DNA of 64,000 nucleotides from Nocardia araoensis NBRC 100135 (GCF_000308435.1 NZ_BAFR01000168.1:19476-83475); one strand, 5' to 3'. Shown: positions 36,215 through 46,157, numbered from the stretch's first letter. The notes: generated from the letters alone by a model not told the origin. Translations and numbers: made by a program.

Positions 36215-36886
36215 GTGGTCGAACGCCGCATACTCCCCGCCGCCGGGCTCGCCCGGCTCCTCGGGGTGCTGGCGTTGCTCGCCGGGGTCGTCGCGATGCA
36301 CACGGCGGTCTTCGGGTTTTCCGGCCACGCCCATGCGGCCGGAGCACACGGCGCCTTCGCGCCCGCTTCCGAAGCAGTACCCGACCAACTCGGACGAGCT
36401 GTCGCCGGGCATGCGACCGACTCTCCGCACCGACACGCGACACCACCCCCGGCCGACGCTCCGACCGGCGACGAGCAACTCCGGCCCCGGAGCGGGGTGC
36501 ACCGCGACGGCGGGGAACTCACCGGCGACGGCCGGGGGTTCTTCGGCCCAGCGAGCACACCGGTGATCGCTGATGGCGATTCGTTCACCCTGCGAGCCGT
36601 CGGGACGACGACCGCAGGCGCGTCATCGCCCCCACACTCGGTCGTCGCGACGCGGATCTCCCACTGCTCGAGCGGCGGGTGCGACGGCGCGCACAGCGCG
36701 CTTCACGGCTGCGTGTTCATCTTGGTCGCCGCCATCGCGTTGGCCGCGTTGGTGCTGCTCGGCCGCTTGGCGGTCGATCGCCCCGGCGGCGGCGCGGCAC
36801 GGCCGCGGCACTGGCGGGCGCGACGGGAACGACCGCCGCCATGGACCGTGCTCACCTTGGCCGAACTGACGATTCTGCGGATCTGA
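36215..36886 (+). CDS. DUF6153-type His-rich membrane protein
   Basis: 223 residues. An N-terminal hydrophobic segment (LLGVLALLAGVVAMHTAVFGF), a long His-rich extracytoplasmic loop with repeated H (SGHAHAAGAHG, HRHATPPP), a second span (CVFILVAAIALAALVLLG) and a short basic tail ending PPWTVLTLAELTILRI, which is the recognisable end of DUF6153 proteins. The Cys-rich segment ISHCSSGGCDGAH next to the second helix and the His clusters suggest metal handling. The start is a GTG with TAGACT eight bases upstream. The next gene is a DUF305 lipoprotein, a frequent partner. Confidence 0.75.
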   Translation: MVERRILPAAGLARLLGVLALLAGVVAMHTAVFGFSGHAHAAGAHGAFAPASEAVPDQLGRAVAGHATDSPHRHATPPPADAPTGDEQLRPRSGVHRDGGELTGDGRGFFGPASTPVIADGDSFTLRAVGTTTAGASSPPHSVVATRISHCSSGGCDGAHSALHGCVFILVAAIALAALVLLGRLAVDRPGGGAARPRHWRARRERPPPWTVLTLAELTILRI

Positions 36887-36973
36887 CAGCTCCGCCGCCC
36901 CCGTGTGTCCGAACCACGGTGGCGGCGCTGTCCACTTCCTCTCCAGATTCCGCACTTCGCAAGGAGCGACCTC

Positions 36974-37585
36974 ATGTTCATCACTCGCACCCGATCGGCC
37001 CTCGTTCTCGCCGCCGCGGCCGCGGTGAGCCTCGCCGGATGCGGCGACGCCGACACCGGGCACACGACCGAGCACGGCACTTCGACCACCACGCCGGCGG
37101 TCACCAGCGCACCCGCCCCCGCCGTGCACAATGACGCAGACGTGATGTTTCTGCAGATGATGTATCCGCATCACGCCCAAGCCGTCGAAATGGCGCGGCT
37201 GGTGCCGAGTCACACCGACAACCAGCAGTTGCGCACGCTCGCCACGCAGGTCGAGCAAGCACAAGCGCCGGAGATGCAGCAGATCACCACCCTCTTGCAG
37301 AGCTTCGGCAAGCCTGCGCCCACCGCGGGCGAGGGGCACGGCGGCCACGCGATGCCCGGCATGATGTCGGCCGAACAGATGGCGGCGCTGGGCGCGGCAT
37401 CGGGCCCCGACTTCGACCGACAGTGGCTGACCATGATGATCGAGCACCACGCGGGCGCGGTCGCCATGGCGCAGACCGAACTGGCCGAGGGCGAGAACGC
37501 CGACGCCAAGGCGCTCGCCGAGCGGATCATCGGCGCCCAGCAGGCCGAGATAGCGCAGATGCGCGCCATGCTCGGCCAGAGCTGA
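36974..37585 (+). CDS. DUF305 lipoprotein
   Basis: 203 residues with lipobox SLAGC (Cys near residue 21) and a DUF305 four-helix, ferritin-like domain. Two copies of the family motif are visible: FLQMMYPHHAQAVEMA near 58 and LTMMIEHHAGAVAMAQ near 155, each with M-M-x-x-H-H, plus a Met/His-rich linker (GHGGHAMPGMMSAEQM). DUF305 proteins are often encoded with copper resistance genes and are thought to bind metal outside the membrane. AGGAG precedes ATG 36974. No transporter or metal sensor is adjacent, so metal identity is inference. Confidence 0.9.
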   Translation: MFITRTRSALVLAAAAAVSLAGCGDADTGHTTEHGTSTTTPAVTSAPAPAVHNDADVMFLQMMYPHHAQAVEMARLVPSHTDNQQLRTLATQVEQAQAPEMQQITTLLQSFGKPAPTAGEGHGGHAMPGMMSAEQMAALGAASGPDFDRQWLTMMIEHHAGAVAMAQTELAEGENADAKALAERIIGAQQAEIAQMRAMLGQS

Positions 37586-37590
37586 ACCGC

Positions 37591-37634
37591 GGCCCCGCGC
37601 CGATATCGGTAGGCCATCGATATCGGCGCGGGCC
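37591..37634 (+). terminator. Terminator after the DUF305 gene
   Basis: A 17-bp near-perfect inverted repeat with one bulged C (37591-37608 with 37618-37634) and a 9-nt loop, six bases after the stop codon. Confidence 0.8.
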
Positions 37635-37752
37635 CGCGTGGCGGGTCCGGTCGACCGACGCGCAGCCGGGTATCGCCTTCTCATCGGTGAGGAATGCCGT
37701 TGTGCGGCTATAGCATCTGGCCGTTTACTGTCACGCGGAACGGGACGATCAC

Positions 37753-40700
37753 ATGACCAGTGGTATCCGGGATACTCGTCCACCCGCCCGGAACGGCCGT
37801 CGCCGCGGTTCCGCCGAGCCGGCCACACCGACATTGGCCGCACTGCTGGCCGCCGCCGCTGAGCACAATCCCGACGGTGTCGCGGTGGTCTGCGACGACA
37901 GCGAGATCACCTACCGCGACCTCGACGCCCGCTCCTCCCGGCTGGCCCGCACGCTGATCGCCGCGGGCGCAGGCCCCGAAACGGCGGTGGTGGTGGCGCT
38001 GCCGCGTTCGCTCGATTCGGTGCTCGCGGTGTGGGCGATCGCGAAGACCGGGGCCGCATTCGTACCTGTCGATCCGGGGCTGCCGCTGTCCCGCATCGCT
38101 TTTCAGGTCACCGACAGCGGCGCCGTGCTCGGCCTGACCTGGACCGCCCACGCGGCGACACTGCCCGCCGAGGTGCGCTGGCTCGCGCTGGACGATGCCG
38201 AAGTGATCGCGCAGGTGGCGGCGAACCCCGCGAGCCAGATCGCGTACTTCGAGCGCCCCGTGCGACTTCGCGCCACCCACGCGGCCTATCTGATCTTCAC
38301 GTCGGGATCGACCGGACGCCCGAAAGGCGTCGCCGTAACCCATGCCGGGCTCGCCCCGCTGTGCACCGAACTGGCAGCACGGCACGCGCTGGACAAAGAC
38401 GCCCGGGTGCTGCACTTCGCGTCGCCGAGCTTCGACGCCTCGGTGCTGGAGCTGCTGCTGGCGATCTGCTCCGCCGCCACGCTGGTGATCGCCCCGCCGA
38501 CCCTGTACGGCGGCGCCGCACTGGCGCAACTGCTCGCGCGCCGAGCGATCACCCATGCCTTCCTCACCCCCTCCGCGCTGGCCACCATCGAGCCGACCGG
38601 ACTGCCCGCCCTGCGCTCGGTCATGGTCGGCGGCGAGCCCTGCCCGCCGATGTTGCCCCGGCACTGGGCAACCGACGGCCGCCTGTTCCACAATGTCTAT
38701 GGCCCAACCGAATCCACCATCGTGTCGACGATCAGCCCGGCGCTGTCGCCGGACGCGCCGGTCACCATCGGTAAGGCGGTGCCCGGCATGCGCTGCCAGG
38801 TGCTCGATCACCGGCTGCGCCCGGTCGGCGTCGGCGTCGTCGGTGAGCTCTATGTGTCCGGGCCCGGAGTGGCCAGGGGGTACCACGGCCGCCCCGGCTT
38901 GACCGGGCAGCGGTTCCTCGCCGATCCGTTCGGTCCGCCCGGCTCGCGAATGTACCGCACCGGCGACCTCGTCCGGCGCACCACCACCGGCGATCTGGAC
39001 TATTTCGGCCGGGCCGACGACCAGGTCAAGATCAGGGGTTTTCGGATCGAACTCGGCGAGATCGACGCCATCCTGTCGACGCAGCCCGGTGTCCGGCTGG
39101 CCGTGACCGTCGACCGCAAGACCGCCGCGGGGGAGACCACGCTGGCCGCCTTCGTCCAGCCCGAACCGGGCCATGCACCCGACCCGGCCACTCTCGCCGA
39201 CGCGCTGGCCGCGCTGCTGCCGAAGTACATGGTGCCCAATACGATCACGGTCGTGGATCGGATCCCGCGCACCCCGACGGGCAAAGCCGATCGGCCCGCG
39301 CTGCGGGTGCGCGCCCTCGACGAGCCGGACTATCGTCCCGCCGTCGACCTGGGCGAGGAGACGGTCGCCGAGGTCTTCGCACGCGTGCTGGGACGGGAGC
39401 GGTTCAGCGCCGACGCCGATTTCTTCGCGGCCGGCGGCAACTCGCTGCTGGCGACACAGGCCGCGGCGCGCCTGAGCGAGACGTGGCGGCTGCGGATCCC
39501 GCCTCGGCTGGTATTCGACCATCCGACGGTCGCCACTTTGGCCAAGGCGATCCGCTCACAGCAATTCGACGCGGCACGCCCGGTGCTGCGCGCACGGACC
39601 AGGCCGGAGCGCATCCCGCTGTCACCCGCCCAGCTGCGGTTCTGGCTGCGCAACCAGTTCGACACGACGTCCTCGGTGGACAACATCGGCTTCGCGCTGC
39701 GGCTGTCGGAGGTGGACATCCCCGCCTTGCGCGCGGCGTTCGCCGACACCGTCGAACGGCACGAGTCGCTGCGCACGAGGTACCCGGCCGACGCGGCAGG
39801 ACCACGACAGCTGATCCTCGACACCGAGCACGTCGTCGGCGATTTCGCGGTGGAGGACCTGCCCGACGACGCGGTACCCGCCCGGGTCCGCGCGATCCTG
39901 CGGCACGGGTTCGACGTGTCGGCCGAGGTGCCGCTGCGCGTCCGGCTGCTGCGCACCCCCAGCGAGTACGTCCTGGTCTGCGCGCTGCACCACATCTGCG
40001 CCGACGGCTCCTCGCTGGCGCCGCTGGCCCGCGATGTGGCGCTGGCCTACGCCGCCCGCACCACGGGCGCCGCGCCGGCTTGGCGGCCACCGGATGTGCA
40101 GTACGCCGACTATGCCCTGTGGCAGCAGGATCTGCTCGGTTCCCGCGACGACCCCGAGTCACCGCTGTCGCGACAGCTGGCGTATTGGACCGGCGAGCTG
40201 GCCGGCCTGCCCGACGAACTCGATCTGCCCGCCGATCGGCCGCGCCCGCCGGTGGCCACGCTGCGCGGCTCGGCCACCCAGCGGTCGGTGCCTGCGAGCT
40301 TGCACCGCGACCTTCTCACCGTCGCGCGCGCCCATCGGTCGACGCTGTTCATGGTGATGCGCTCGGCGTTGGCCGTGCTGCTGGGCCGCCTGTCCGGAAG
40401 CTCCGACATCGCGATCGGCGTGCCGATGACCAACCGGGCCGAGCCCGCGCTCGCGGATGTCGTCGGCATGTTCGTCAACACCACCGTCTCCCGGACCAGG
40501 ATCGAGCCCGCGGAGAGTTTCACCGCTCTGCTGCGGCGCACCAGGGAACGCGATCTGATCAACTTCGCGCACTCCGAGGTGCCGTTCGAGCACGTGGTCG
40601 ACGCCGTCGATCCGACCCGCTCGCCGGGACGCCATCCGCTCTACCAAGTCGGCTTCGCGTTCCAGAACTTCACCCAGGCCACCCTCGACCTGTCCGGGCC

Positions 40701-43700
40701 GAGCGTGTCGTTCCTGGACGTGGACTCCGACACGGCGAAGACCGACCTGCACATCGGCGTGGTCGACACCCGTGACGACGACGGGGAACCCGGCGAGATC
40801 ATCATCCGATTCGGTTACAGCACCGACCTGTTCGACGAGCACACGGTACAGCGCTTCCTCGACGGCTATATCCGCATCCTGCTCCGGATCGCGGCCGAGC
40901 CCGATGCCGTGGTCGGCGACATCGACATCATGGACCCGGTCGAGCACAAGCGCATCCGGTCCTGGGGCGCCGGAGCCGAGCACGACGTGCGGGCCGAGCC
41001 GCTCGTGGCCGCGACGGTGCGGCAGGCCGCGGCGACGCCGGACGCGATCGCCGTGGTCTGCGGGTCCGAGACGCTCACCTACGCGCGGCTGCTCGAGCAG
41101 TCCGCACGGCTGGCTCGCTGGCTGATCGAACAGGGCGTGGGCGCGGAGACCGTCGTCGCGGTGGCGATGCGGCGGTCGATCCAGCAGGTCGTCGCCCTGC
41201 ACGCGATCCTGGCGGCGGGCGCGGCCTGGGTGCCGATCGACCCTGGTCACCCGGCCGAGCGCATCCGGTACGTGCTCGAATCGGCGGCGCCCCGGTGCGT
41301 GCTGACCACCGCGGCGGACGGCTTCACGGCCGCCGAGGCGCACGACGTCGACGCCATCGACCTCGACCGCTTCGACGCGGAACCGGTGCTCGACGCCGAG
41401 CGCCGGACACCGTGGCACGCCGACCACCCCGCCTATCTCATCTACACCTCCGGGTCGACCGGCCGCCCCAAGGGCGTGGCGGTCGGTCATCGCGCGATCG
41501 TGCATCAGCTCGCCTGGATGCAGGCGGAATACGGAGTCGACGCCACCGACGTCTACCTGCACAAGACTCCCGCGACCTTCGACGTGTCCTTGTGGGGCTA
41601 CTTCCTGCCACTGCGCGCGGGCGCACGGCTGGTTCTGGCCGGACCGGACGAGCATCGTGACCCTGCGGCGTTGTGCCGGCTGATCGCCGAACACCGGGTG
41701 ACGCTCACCGATTTCGTTCCCGCGATGCTCACCGTCTTCGCCCAACAGGCGACCGCCGACGAATTGGCTTCGCTGCGAGCGGTTTTCGTCATCGGCGAGG
41801 CGCTGCCACCCGAAACCGCGCGCGCCTTCGCGAATGTGGCCGGGGCCGAGTTGCACAATCTGTACGGACCCACCGAGGCGGCGGTGAGCATCACCCGGCA
41901 CGCCGTCTCGGCCGCCGATCGCACCGCGGCGACCGTATCCATCGGCGTGCCGGAATGGAATTCGCGCTGCCACGTGCTCGACGACCGCTTGCGGCCCGTT
42001 CCGGTGGGTGTGGCGGGCGAGCTGTATCTGGGTGGTGTTCAGCTGGCCCGCGGCTATCACGGCGCTTCCGGACCGACCGCGGCGCGGTTCGTCGCCGATC
42101 CGATGCACCCGGGCGAGCGGATGTACCGGACCGGTGATCTGGTGCGCTGGAACCGGATCGGGACCCTGGACTATCTGGGCCGCACGGACTTCCAGGTCAA
42201 GGTCCGCGGTCACCGCATCGAGCTCGGCGAGATCGAAGCGGCCCTGCTGGCCGACCCGGCGGTGGGCCGGGCGGCGGTGGCGGTCAAGGGCTCCGACACC
42301 GGAGATCGGCTGGTCGGCTACGTCGTCGCCGCGCCGGGGGCCACGGTCGACCCGGACGCGGTGCGTCGGTCGGTCGCTCGGGTGCTGCCCGGCTACATGG
42401 TGCCGTCGGCGGTGCTGGCGCTCGACGCGTTCCCGGTGAACACCAGTGGGAAGCTCGACCGCGCCGCGCTGCCCCAGCCGGTGTTCGCCACACGCGCGGG
42501 CGCGCGTCCCGGCACCGCGCTGGAGCGCGCGATCGCGGAGGTCTTCGCCGACGTGCTCGCGGTTTCCCCGATCGGGGTGGCCGACGACTTCTTCGAACTC
42601 GGCGGGTCCTCACTGCTCGCCTTCACGCTGCACCAGCGGCTGTCGGAGCGGCTCGGCCGCGACGTGCCGATGTCGGCCATCCTCGCGACCCCGACCGTCG
42701 GCGGCCTCGCCGCGCGGCTGGCGGGCGGGTCCGCTGCCGCCGCCGCGACGCCGGAACGCGATGCCGTGCTGGAGCCGGAAATCGGTATCGCGGGGTGCGA
42801 GCCCGCGCACACCGGTCCGCCGCAGGAGATCCTGCTGACCGGCGCGACCGGCTTTCTCGGCGTACACCTGCTGCAAGCCCTGCTGAACCGCACCGAGGCG
42901 AGGGTGTGGTGCGTGGTGCGCGCCGCCGACGCCGAGGAAGGCATCGACCGAATCGTGGGCGCGCTGAGCCACTACCGGCTCTCCGGGACCACCGCCGCGG
43001 AGCGGATCGTCGTGGTGGCGGGGGATCTCACCGCACCGCGCCTCGGCTTGGACCCCGCCGACTACGACCGCTTGGCCGACAGCATCGACGCGATCTACCA
43101 CAACGGCGCGCGCGTCAATCACGTCGACCCCTACGCCCGGCTACGGCAGGCCAACGTCGAAGGCACCCGCGAGTTGTTGCGTCTGGCGACGACGCGGCGG
43201 GTCAAGCCGTTCCATCTGATCTCCACCATGGGCGCGGCCGTGGCCCCGACGCCGGAATCGCCGGTGATCACGGAGGACGTCCGCCTACGTGCCGGGCAGG
43301 TGCCGGGCAACGGCTATCTCGCTTCCAAATGGGTCGCCGAGGAACTGGTCCGCCAAGCGGGCGAACGTGGCGTGCCCATCGCCATCTACCGTCCGAGCAC
43401 CATCTGCGGGTGCCCGCACATCGGGGTGAACAGCACACAGGACGCGCTGTGGAACATGGTGCGAGCCGCCGCGCTGCTCGGCATGGCGCCCGACGTCGGC
43501 GACGCCACCGTCTCCTTGGTTCCGGTGAGCTATGTGGCGCGCGCGATGGTGGAGATCTCCGTTCGTCCGCGCTCGGAAACCGTCTTTCACCTGGTCAACC
43601 GGGACCCGGTAGCGGTCGGGGAGATCCTCGCCAGCCTGCGCGCGCACGGGTTGCCCGTCGCGACGATGCCGGAGGACATGGTGCGCGCGGGCCTGGCCAG

Positions 43701-43920
43701 GGAAGCGCGGCGCCGCGACGCGCTCGGCGACGATTCGCTGGTGCGCGCGGCCATGCTGAGCCGCGACTTCGCGGAACTCGCCGGCCACATGGAATGGGCC
43801 GACGAGCACACTCGCGCCGCGCTCGCGGGCACGGGCATGGAATGTCCGAAGGTCGACCGTGCGGTGGTGGACACCTTCGTCCGGGAGTTCATCGAGTCGG
43901 GTTTCCTGCCCCGGGATTGA
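37753..43920 (+). CDS. Two-module NRPS with terminal thioester reductase (A-PCP-C-A-PCP-R)
   Basis: A complete 2,055-residue synthetase. Domains by eye: A1 about 25-510 (FTSGSTGRPKG near 179, YGPTEST, TGKADR), PCP1 near 556 (FFAAGGNSLLA), C 615-1050 (HHICADGSS near 744), A2 1085-1570 (YTSGSTGRPKG near 1231, YGPTEAA, SGKLDR), PCP2 near 1612 (FFELGGSSLLAF), and a terminal R domain from about 1690 with the NAD(P) loop LTGATGFLG, LISTMG and the catalytic Tyr-Lys pair in NGYLASKW near 1853. It lacks a starter C domain and a thioesterase, so it should join two amino acids and release a dipeptide aldehyde (or alcohol) by reduction. My pocket codes: A1 D-A-L-F-M-G-V-I-V-K, A2 D-V-W-D-F-I-L-V-S-K; no confident substrate. 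The order is that of AusA-type pyrazinone synthetases. No phosphopantetheinyl transferase, MbtH or transporter is adjacent. Confidence 0.93.
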   Translation: MTSGIRDTRPPARNGRRRGSAEPATPTLAALLAAAAEHNPDGVAVVCDDSEITYRDLDARSSRLARTLIAAGAGPETAVVVALPRSLDSVLAVWAIAKTGAAFVPVDPGLPLSRIAFQVTDSGAVLGLTWTAHAATLPAEVRWLALDDAEVIAQVAANPASQIAYFERPVRLRATHAAYLIFTSGSTGRPKGVAVTHAGLAPLCTELAARHALDKDARVLHFASPSFDASVLELLLAICSAATLVIAPPTLYGGAALAQLLARRAITHAFLTPSALATIEPTGLPALRSVMVGGEPCPPMLPRHWATDGRLFHNVYGPTESTIVSTISPALSPDAPVTIGKAVPGMRCQVLDHRLRPVGVGVVGELYVSGPGVARGYHGRPGLTGQRFLADPFGPPGSRMYRTGDLVRRTTTGDLDYFGRADDQVKIRGFRIELGEIDAILSTQPGVRLAVTVDRKTAAGETTLAAFVQPEPGHAPDPATLADALAALLPKYMVPNTITVVDRIPRTPTGKADRPALRVRALDEPDYRPAVDLGEETVAEVFARVLGRERFSADADFFAAGGNSLLATQAAARLSETWRLRIPPRLVFDHPTVATLAKAIRSQQFDAARPVLRARTRPERIPLSPAQLRFWLRNQFDTTSSVDNIGFALRLSEVDIPALRAAFADTVERHESLRTRYPADAAGPRQLILDTEHVVGDFAVEDLPDDAVPARVRAILRHGFDVSAEVPLRVRLLRTPSEYVLVCALHHICADGSSLAPLARDVALAYAARTTGAAPAWRPPDVQYADYALWQQDLLGSRDDPESPLSRQLAYWTGELAGLPDELDLPADRPRPPVATLRGSATQRSVPASLHRDLLTVARAHRSTLFMVMRSALAVLLGRLSGSSDIAIGVPMTNRAEPALADVVGMFVNTTVSRTRIEPAESFTALLRRTRERDLINFAHSEVPFEHVVDAVDPTRSPGRHPLYQVGFAFQNFTQATLDLSGPSVSFLDVDSDTAKTDLHIGVVDTRDDDGEPGEIIIRFGYSTDLFDEHTVQRFLDGYIRILLRIAAEPDAVVGDIDIMDPVEHKRIRSWGAGAEHDVRAEPLVAATVRQAAATPDAIAVVCGSETLTYARLLEQSARLARWLIEQGVGAETVVAVAMRRSIQQVVALHAILAAGAAWVPIDPGHPAERIRYVLESAAPRCVLTTAADGFTAAEAHDVDAIDLDRFDAEPVLDAERRTPWHADHPAYLIYTSGSTGRPKGVAVGHRAIVHQLAWMQAEYGVDATDVYLHKTPATFDVSLWGYFLPLRAGARLVLAGPDEHRDPAALCRLIAEHRVTLTDFVPAMLTVFAQQATADELASLRAVFVIGEALPPETARAFANVAGAELHNLYGPTEAAVSITRHAVSAADRTAATVSIGVPEWNSRCHVLDDRLRPVPVGVAGELYLGGVQLARGYHGASGPTAARFVADPMHPGERMYRTGDLVRWNRIGTLDYLGRTDFQVKVRGHRIELGEIEAALLADPAVGRAAVAVKGSDTGDRLVGYVVAAPGATVDPDAVRRSVARVLPGYMVPSAVLALDAFPVNTSGKLDRAALPQPVFATRAGARPGTALERAIAEVFADVLAVSPIGVADDFFELGGSSLLAFTLHQRLSERLGRDVPMSAILATPTVGGLAARLAGGSAAAAATPERDAVLEPEIGIAGCEPAHTGPPQEILLTGATGFLGVHLLQALLNRTEARVWCVVRAADAEEGIDRIVGALSHYRLSGTTAAERIVVVAGDLTAPRLGLDPADYDRLADSIDAIYHNGARVNHVDPYARLRQANVEGTRELLRLATTRRVKPFHLISTMGAAVAPTPESPVITEDVRLRAGQVPGNGYLASKWVAEELVRQAGERGVPIAIYRPSTICGCPHIGVNSTQDALWNMVRAAALLGMAPDVGDATVSLVPVSYVARAMVEISVRPRSETVFHLVNRDPVAVGEILASLRAHGLPVATMPEDMVRAGLAREARRRDALGDDSLVRAAMLSRDFAELAGHMEWADEHTRAALAGTGMECPKVDRAVVDTFVREFIESGFLPRD

Positions 43921-43926
43921 GAATTC

Positions 43927-44244
43927 TCAGTGCCCCGGCGGCACGGTGGCCTGCTCGGCCTGCGTGCGGGCCCGCGCACGCACCTGCTCCAGCACGATCA
44001 GGCCCACCCCGATCAGCAAGAAGACGACCGTGATGATCGCGGCCACGACCGAGAGCTGGGCGCGCCCCCAGCCCGCCAGCACGGCGGCGGTAATCGCACC
44101 GGCGGCGGCTACGAGCAGCAACCCGTACCCCGGCCAGTTCCTGGTGTCGGCCATCGTGGCTCCCGGCGGCGGCGCGGAGTCGCGCGCGATATCCGGGGCG
44201 TCATCGATCGGGGGAATCTCCCATGGGCCGTCGTCCGCTGTCAC
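43927..44244 (-). CDS. Small two-span membrane protein (UsfY-like)
   Basis: 105 residues: an acidic N-terminus (WEIPPIDDAPDIARDSAP), then ATMADTRNWPGYGLLLVAAAGAITAAVLAG and VVAAIITVVFLLIGVGLIVLE as two transmembrane helices, then a short Arg-rich tail. The TxxWPG segment before the first helix is reminiscent of mycobacterial UsfY, a small protein of the SigF regulon; the resemblance is by eye only. It converges on the NRPS with six bases between stop codons. Confidence 0.65.
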   Translation of the reverse strand: MTADDGPWEIPPIDDAPDIARDSAPPPGATMADTRNWPGYGLLLVAAAGAITAAVLAGWGRAQLSVVAAIITVVFLLIGVGLIVLEQVRARARTQAEQATVPPGH

Positions 44245-44343
44245 TGATGGTTCCTCCCGCTGCGATCCCGGTCGTCGTTCCGGTACCTGATGCGAGAAGG
44301 ATGCCCGGATCCGCTCCGCCGAAACTCGAGCGCGGGCCGGGCT

Positions 44344-45747
44344 TCAGTTGTAGGACTTGGTGACTCCGTCGAGCAGGTGCTCCAGCGTGTCGTAGGTCGG
44401 GGTGGCGACGACGTCCAGCAGATCGGGGGCCACCGCGACGTTGCGTTCGGCGACGACCTTCGCGAACTGGGCCCCGTCGTTGGTGCGGAAGCCGTGCTCG
44501 GCGGCCAGCCGCTGCAACTCCGGGTCGGTGGACAGCAGACGACCGAGCCGGTCACCCGTCGCGCCGAACGGCACCAGCGTGTGCCGGGACAACACCGTCG
44601 GTGACGGGTACAGCAGCGTCATCTCGGGCTTGATCTGGCCGCGCACGGTCGCCTCGACGTACTGCGCCTCGTAGATCCAGGCCATCGGCGTCGGGCCCAT
44701 CCCCGTGGCGAGGTAGTTGTTGAACGGCCCCTCGGTGGTGTTCTCGGTATAACCCTGGCCCACGAAGAGCCGCGACACCGCGGGGAGGACGACCTGCTCC
44801 GCGTTCGGCCCCTGCACGATCGTGTTGTTGTTCGCGACGTAGCTCGCCGCGGCCAGATACATGGCGGCGGAGTTGGAGCTGCGCGGGTCTGTGGTGGAGA
44901 TCAGGATGTTCTTGCGCACCGGGTAGGCGGTGTTGTCGGGCAGTTCGTCCCAGCGGGTGCCGTTGCGGACCAGCTCGAGGTAGCGGCGCAGATCCAGGGT
45001 CGGCACCTGGCCGGGGCGTACTGCTCCCGCCTTGGTGAGCAGCTCGGTGATCGGCGTGAACGTCGCGATGGCCATCGGCGAGGAGAACGGCGTGTATTTC
45101 GCGGTTACGTTGCGCTGCCGTTGAATTCGCTCCGCGGCCTGTTCACTGGACGGGAAGGCGAAATCGAATTTCGTGAGATCGATGGAGGTGGCGATCTGCC
45201 GCGACCCGGCGGGCTCGACCTCGACGCGCACACCGTTGCGCGCGAGCGCGTCGATCACCTTCGGGTCTTGGAAGAACGGCATCTTCTCCGAACCGACCAC
45301 ACCGTGGACGACCGTGAGCGGCGCGGCGGGCGCCGGAGCGGCGGTGGGTGCCTCCGGAGCGGGTTGCCGCACGGCGAGAACCACGGCGACCACCGTCAGC
45401 AGGACGACGGCACCCACCGCGTATGGCGCGAAACGCTTCTTCGACGACAACCTCGCGCGGAGCTCCGACAGTTTTCCCGAAGCGGTCGCGGAGGCCTGCG
45501 GCGTCTTGTCCATCGGGACCGTAGTGGGCTGCACTTCCGCCTCGGGGGACGTCTCCAACTCCCGCCGCACCAACCGCTCGATCAGAATCGGAACGAACTG
45601 CCGTACCGGGCGGCCTTCGAATTTCTTGCGCGCCGCACCGACGGCGCTCTCGATATGCTCCGGAGAATAAGTCTCGGTGTAGTTTTCGACCAGCCGCGCC
45701 GTCATTTGACGGATCGCCTGTTCCTCACGGACGGTATCGACAACCAC
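44344..45747 (-). CDS. Membrane protein with cytosolic three-helix bundle and extracytoplasmic solute-binding-like domain
   Basis: 467 residues from the GTG at 45747, placed six bases after GAGGAG. Residues 1-60 (REEQAIRQMTARLVENYTETY...AARKKFEGRPVRQFVPILIERLV) look like the small three-helix dimerisation domain seen in actinobacterial phosphatases and arsenate reductases. A basic linker leads to one transmembrane helix (YAVGAVVLLTVVAVVLAV) near 115-135, then a Pro/Ala linker and a domain resembling an extracellular solute-binding protein (FDFAFPSSEQAA, NILISTTDPRSSNSAAMYLA, YEAQYV, LYPSPTVLSRHTLVPF). The serine-rich segment SSNSAA is typical of molybdate/phosphate binders. No ABC transporter genes are adjacent. 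Its role is unknown. Confidence 0.75.
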   Translation of the reverse strand: MVVDTVREEQAIRQMTARLVENYTETYSPEHIESAVGAARKKFEGRPVRQFVPILIERLVRRELETSPEAEVQPTTVPMDKTPQASATASGKLSELRARLSSKKRFAPYAVGAVVLLTVVAVVLAVRQPAPEAPTAAPAPAAPLTVVHGVVGSEKMPFFQDPKVIDALARNGVRVEVEPAGSRQIATSIDLTKFDFAFPSSEQAAERIQRQRNVTAKYTPFSSPMAIATFTPITELLTKAGAVRPGQVPTLDLRRYLELVRNGTRWDELPDNTAYPVRKNILISTTDPRSSNSAAMYLAAASYVANNNTIVQGPNAEQVVLPAVSRLFVGQGYTENTTEGPFNNYLATGMGPTPMAWIYEAQYVEATVRGQIKPEMTLLYPSPTVLSRHTLVPFGATGDRLGRLLSTDPELQRLAAEHGFRTNDGAQFAKVVAERNVAVAPDLLDVVATPTYDTLEHLLDGVTKSYN

Positions 45748-46157
45748 CACAATCTCCTCGGCGTCGGGGGTAACGCGGCAGCGTCTCCGGCCTGCACCGC
45801 GCCGGCCAACACTAGCCCCATCCCGTTGCACCCGACATCCGGACGAACTTCCCGCCGGTGAACGATTTCGACTGCGGCGGTGCGTATCCCACGTCAGCAC
45901 ACACGCCCGTCTGCCCAGCTCACAGGCCCGCGAACCGATCCGGCGGGACACACGCGGAAGCCCGCAGGCCGCACGTCCGGGCCGGAGCCCGCCATGCAGA
46001 ATTCAATGGGCAATATCCGAGCCGCCACCGCGTGTTGTACTACCGTTTCCCACCGGTCAGGACCGGGCCGTCGCACCGGCCGCTCTCGCCGTGCGTCGGT
46101 ATCGAGATTCTCGCGAGCGGCACCGAAGTTACTTTCGGGTAGCACGAAACGGGAATG

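Noticed and set aside
43927..45747. Membership of these genes in the NRPS cluster
   Set aside because: They are transcribed in the opposite direction, encode general membrane proteins and have no link to peptide synthesis.
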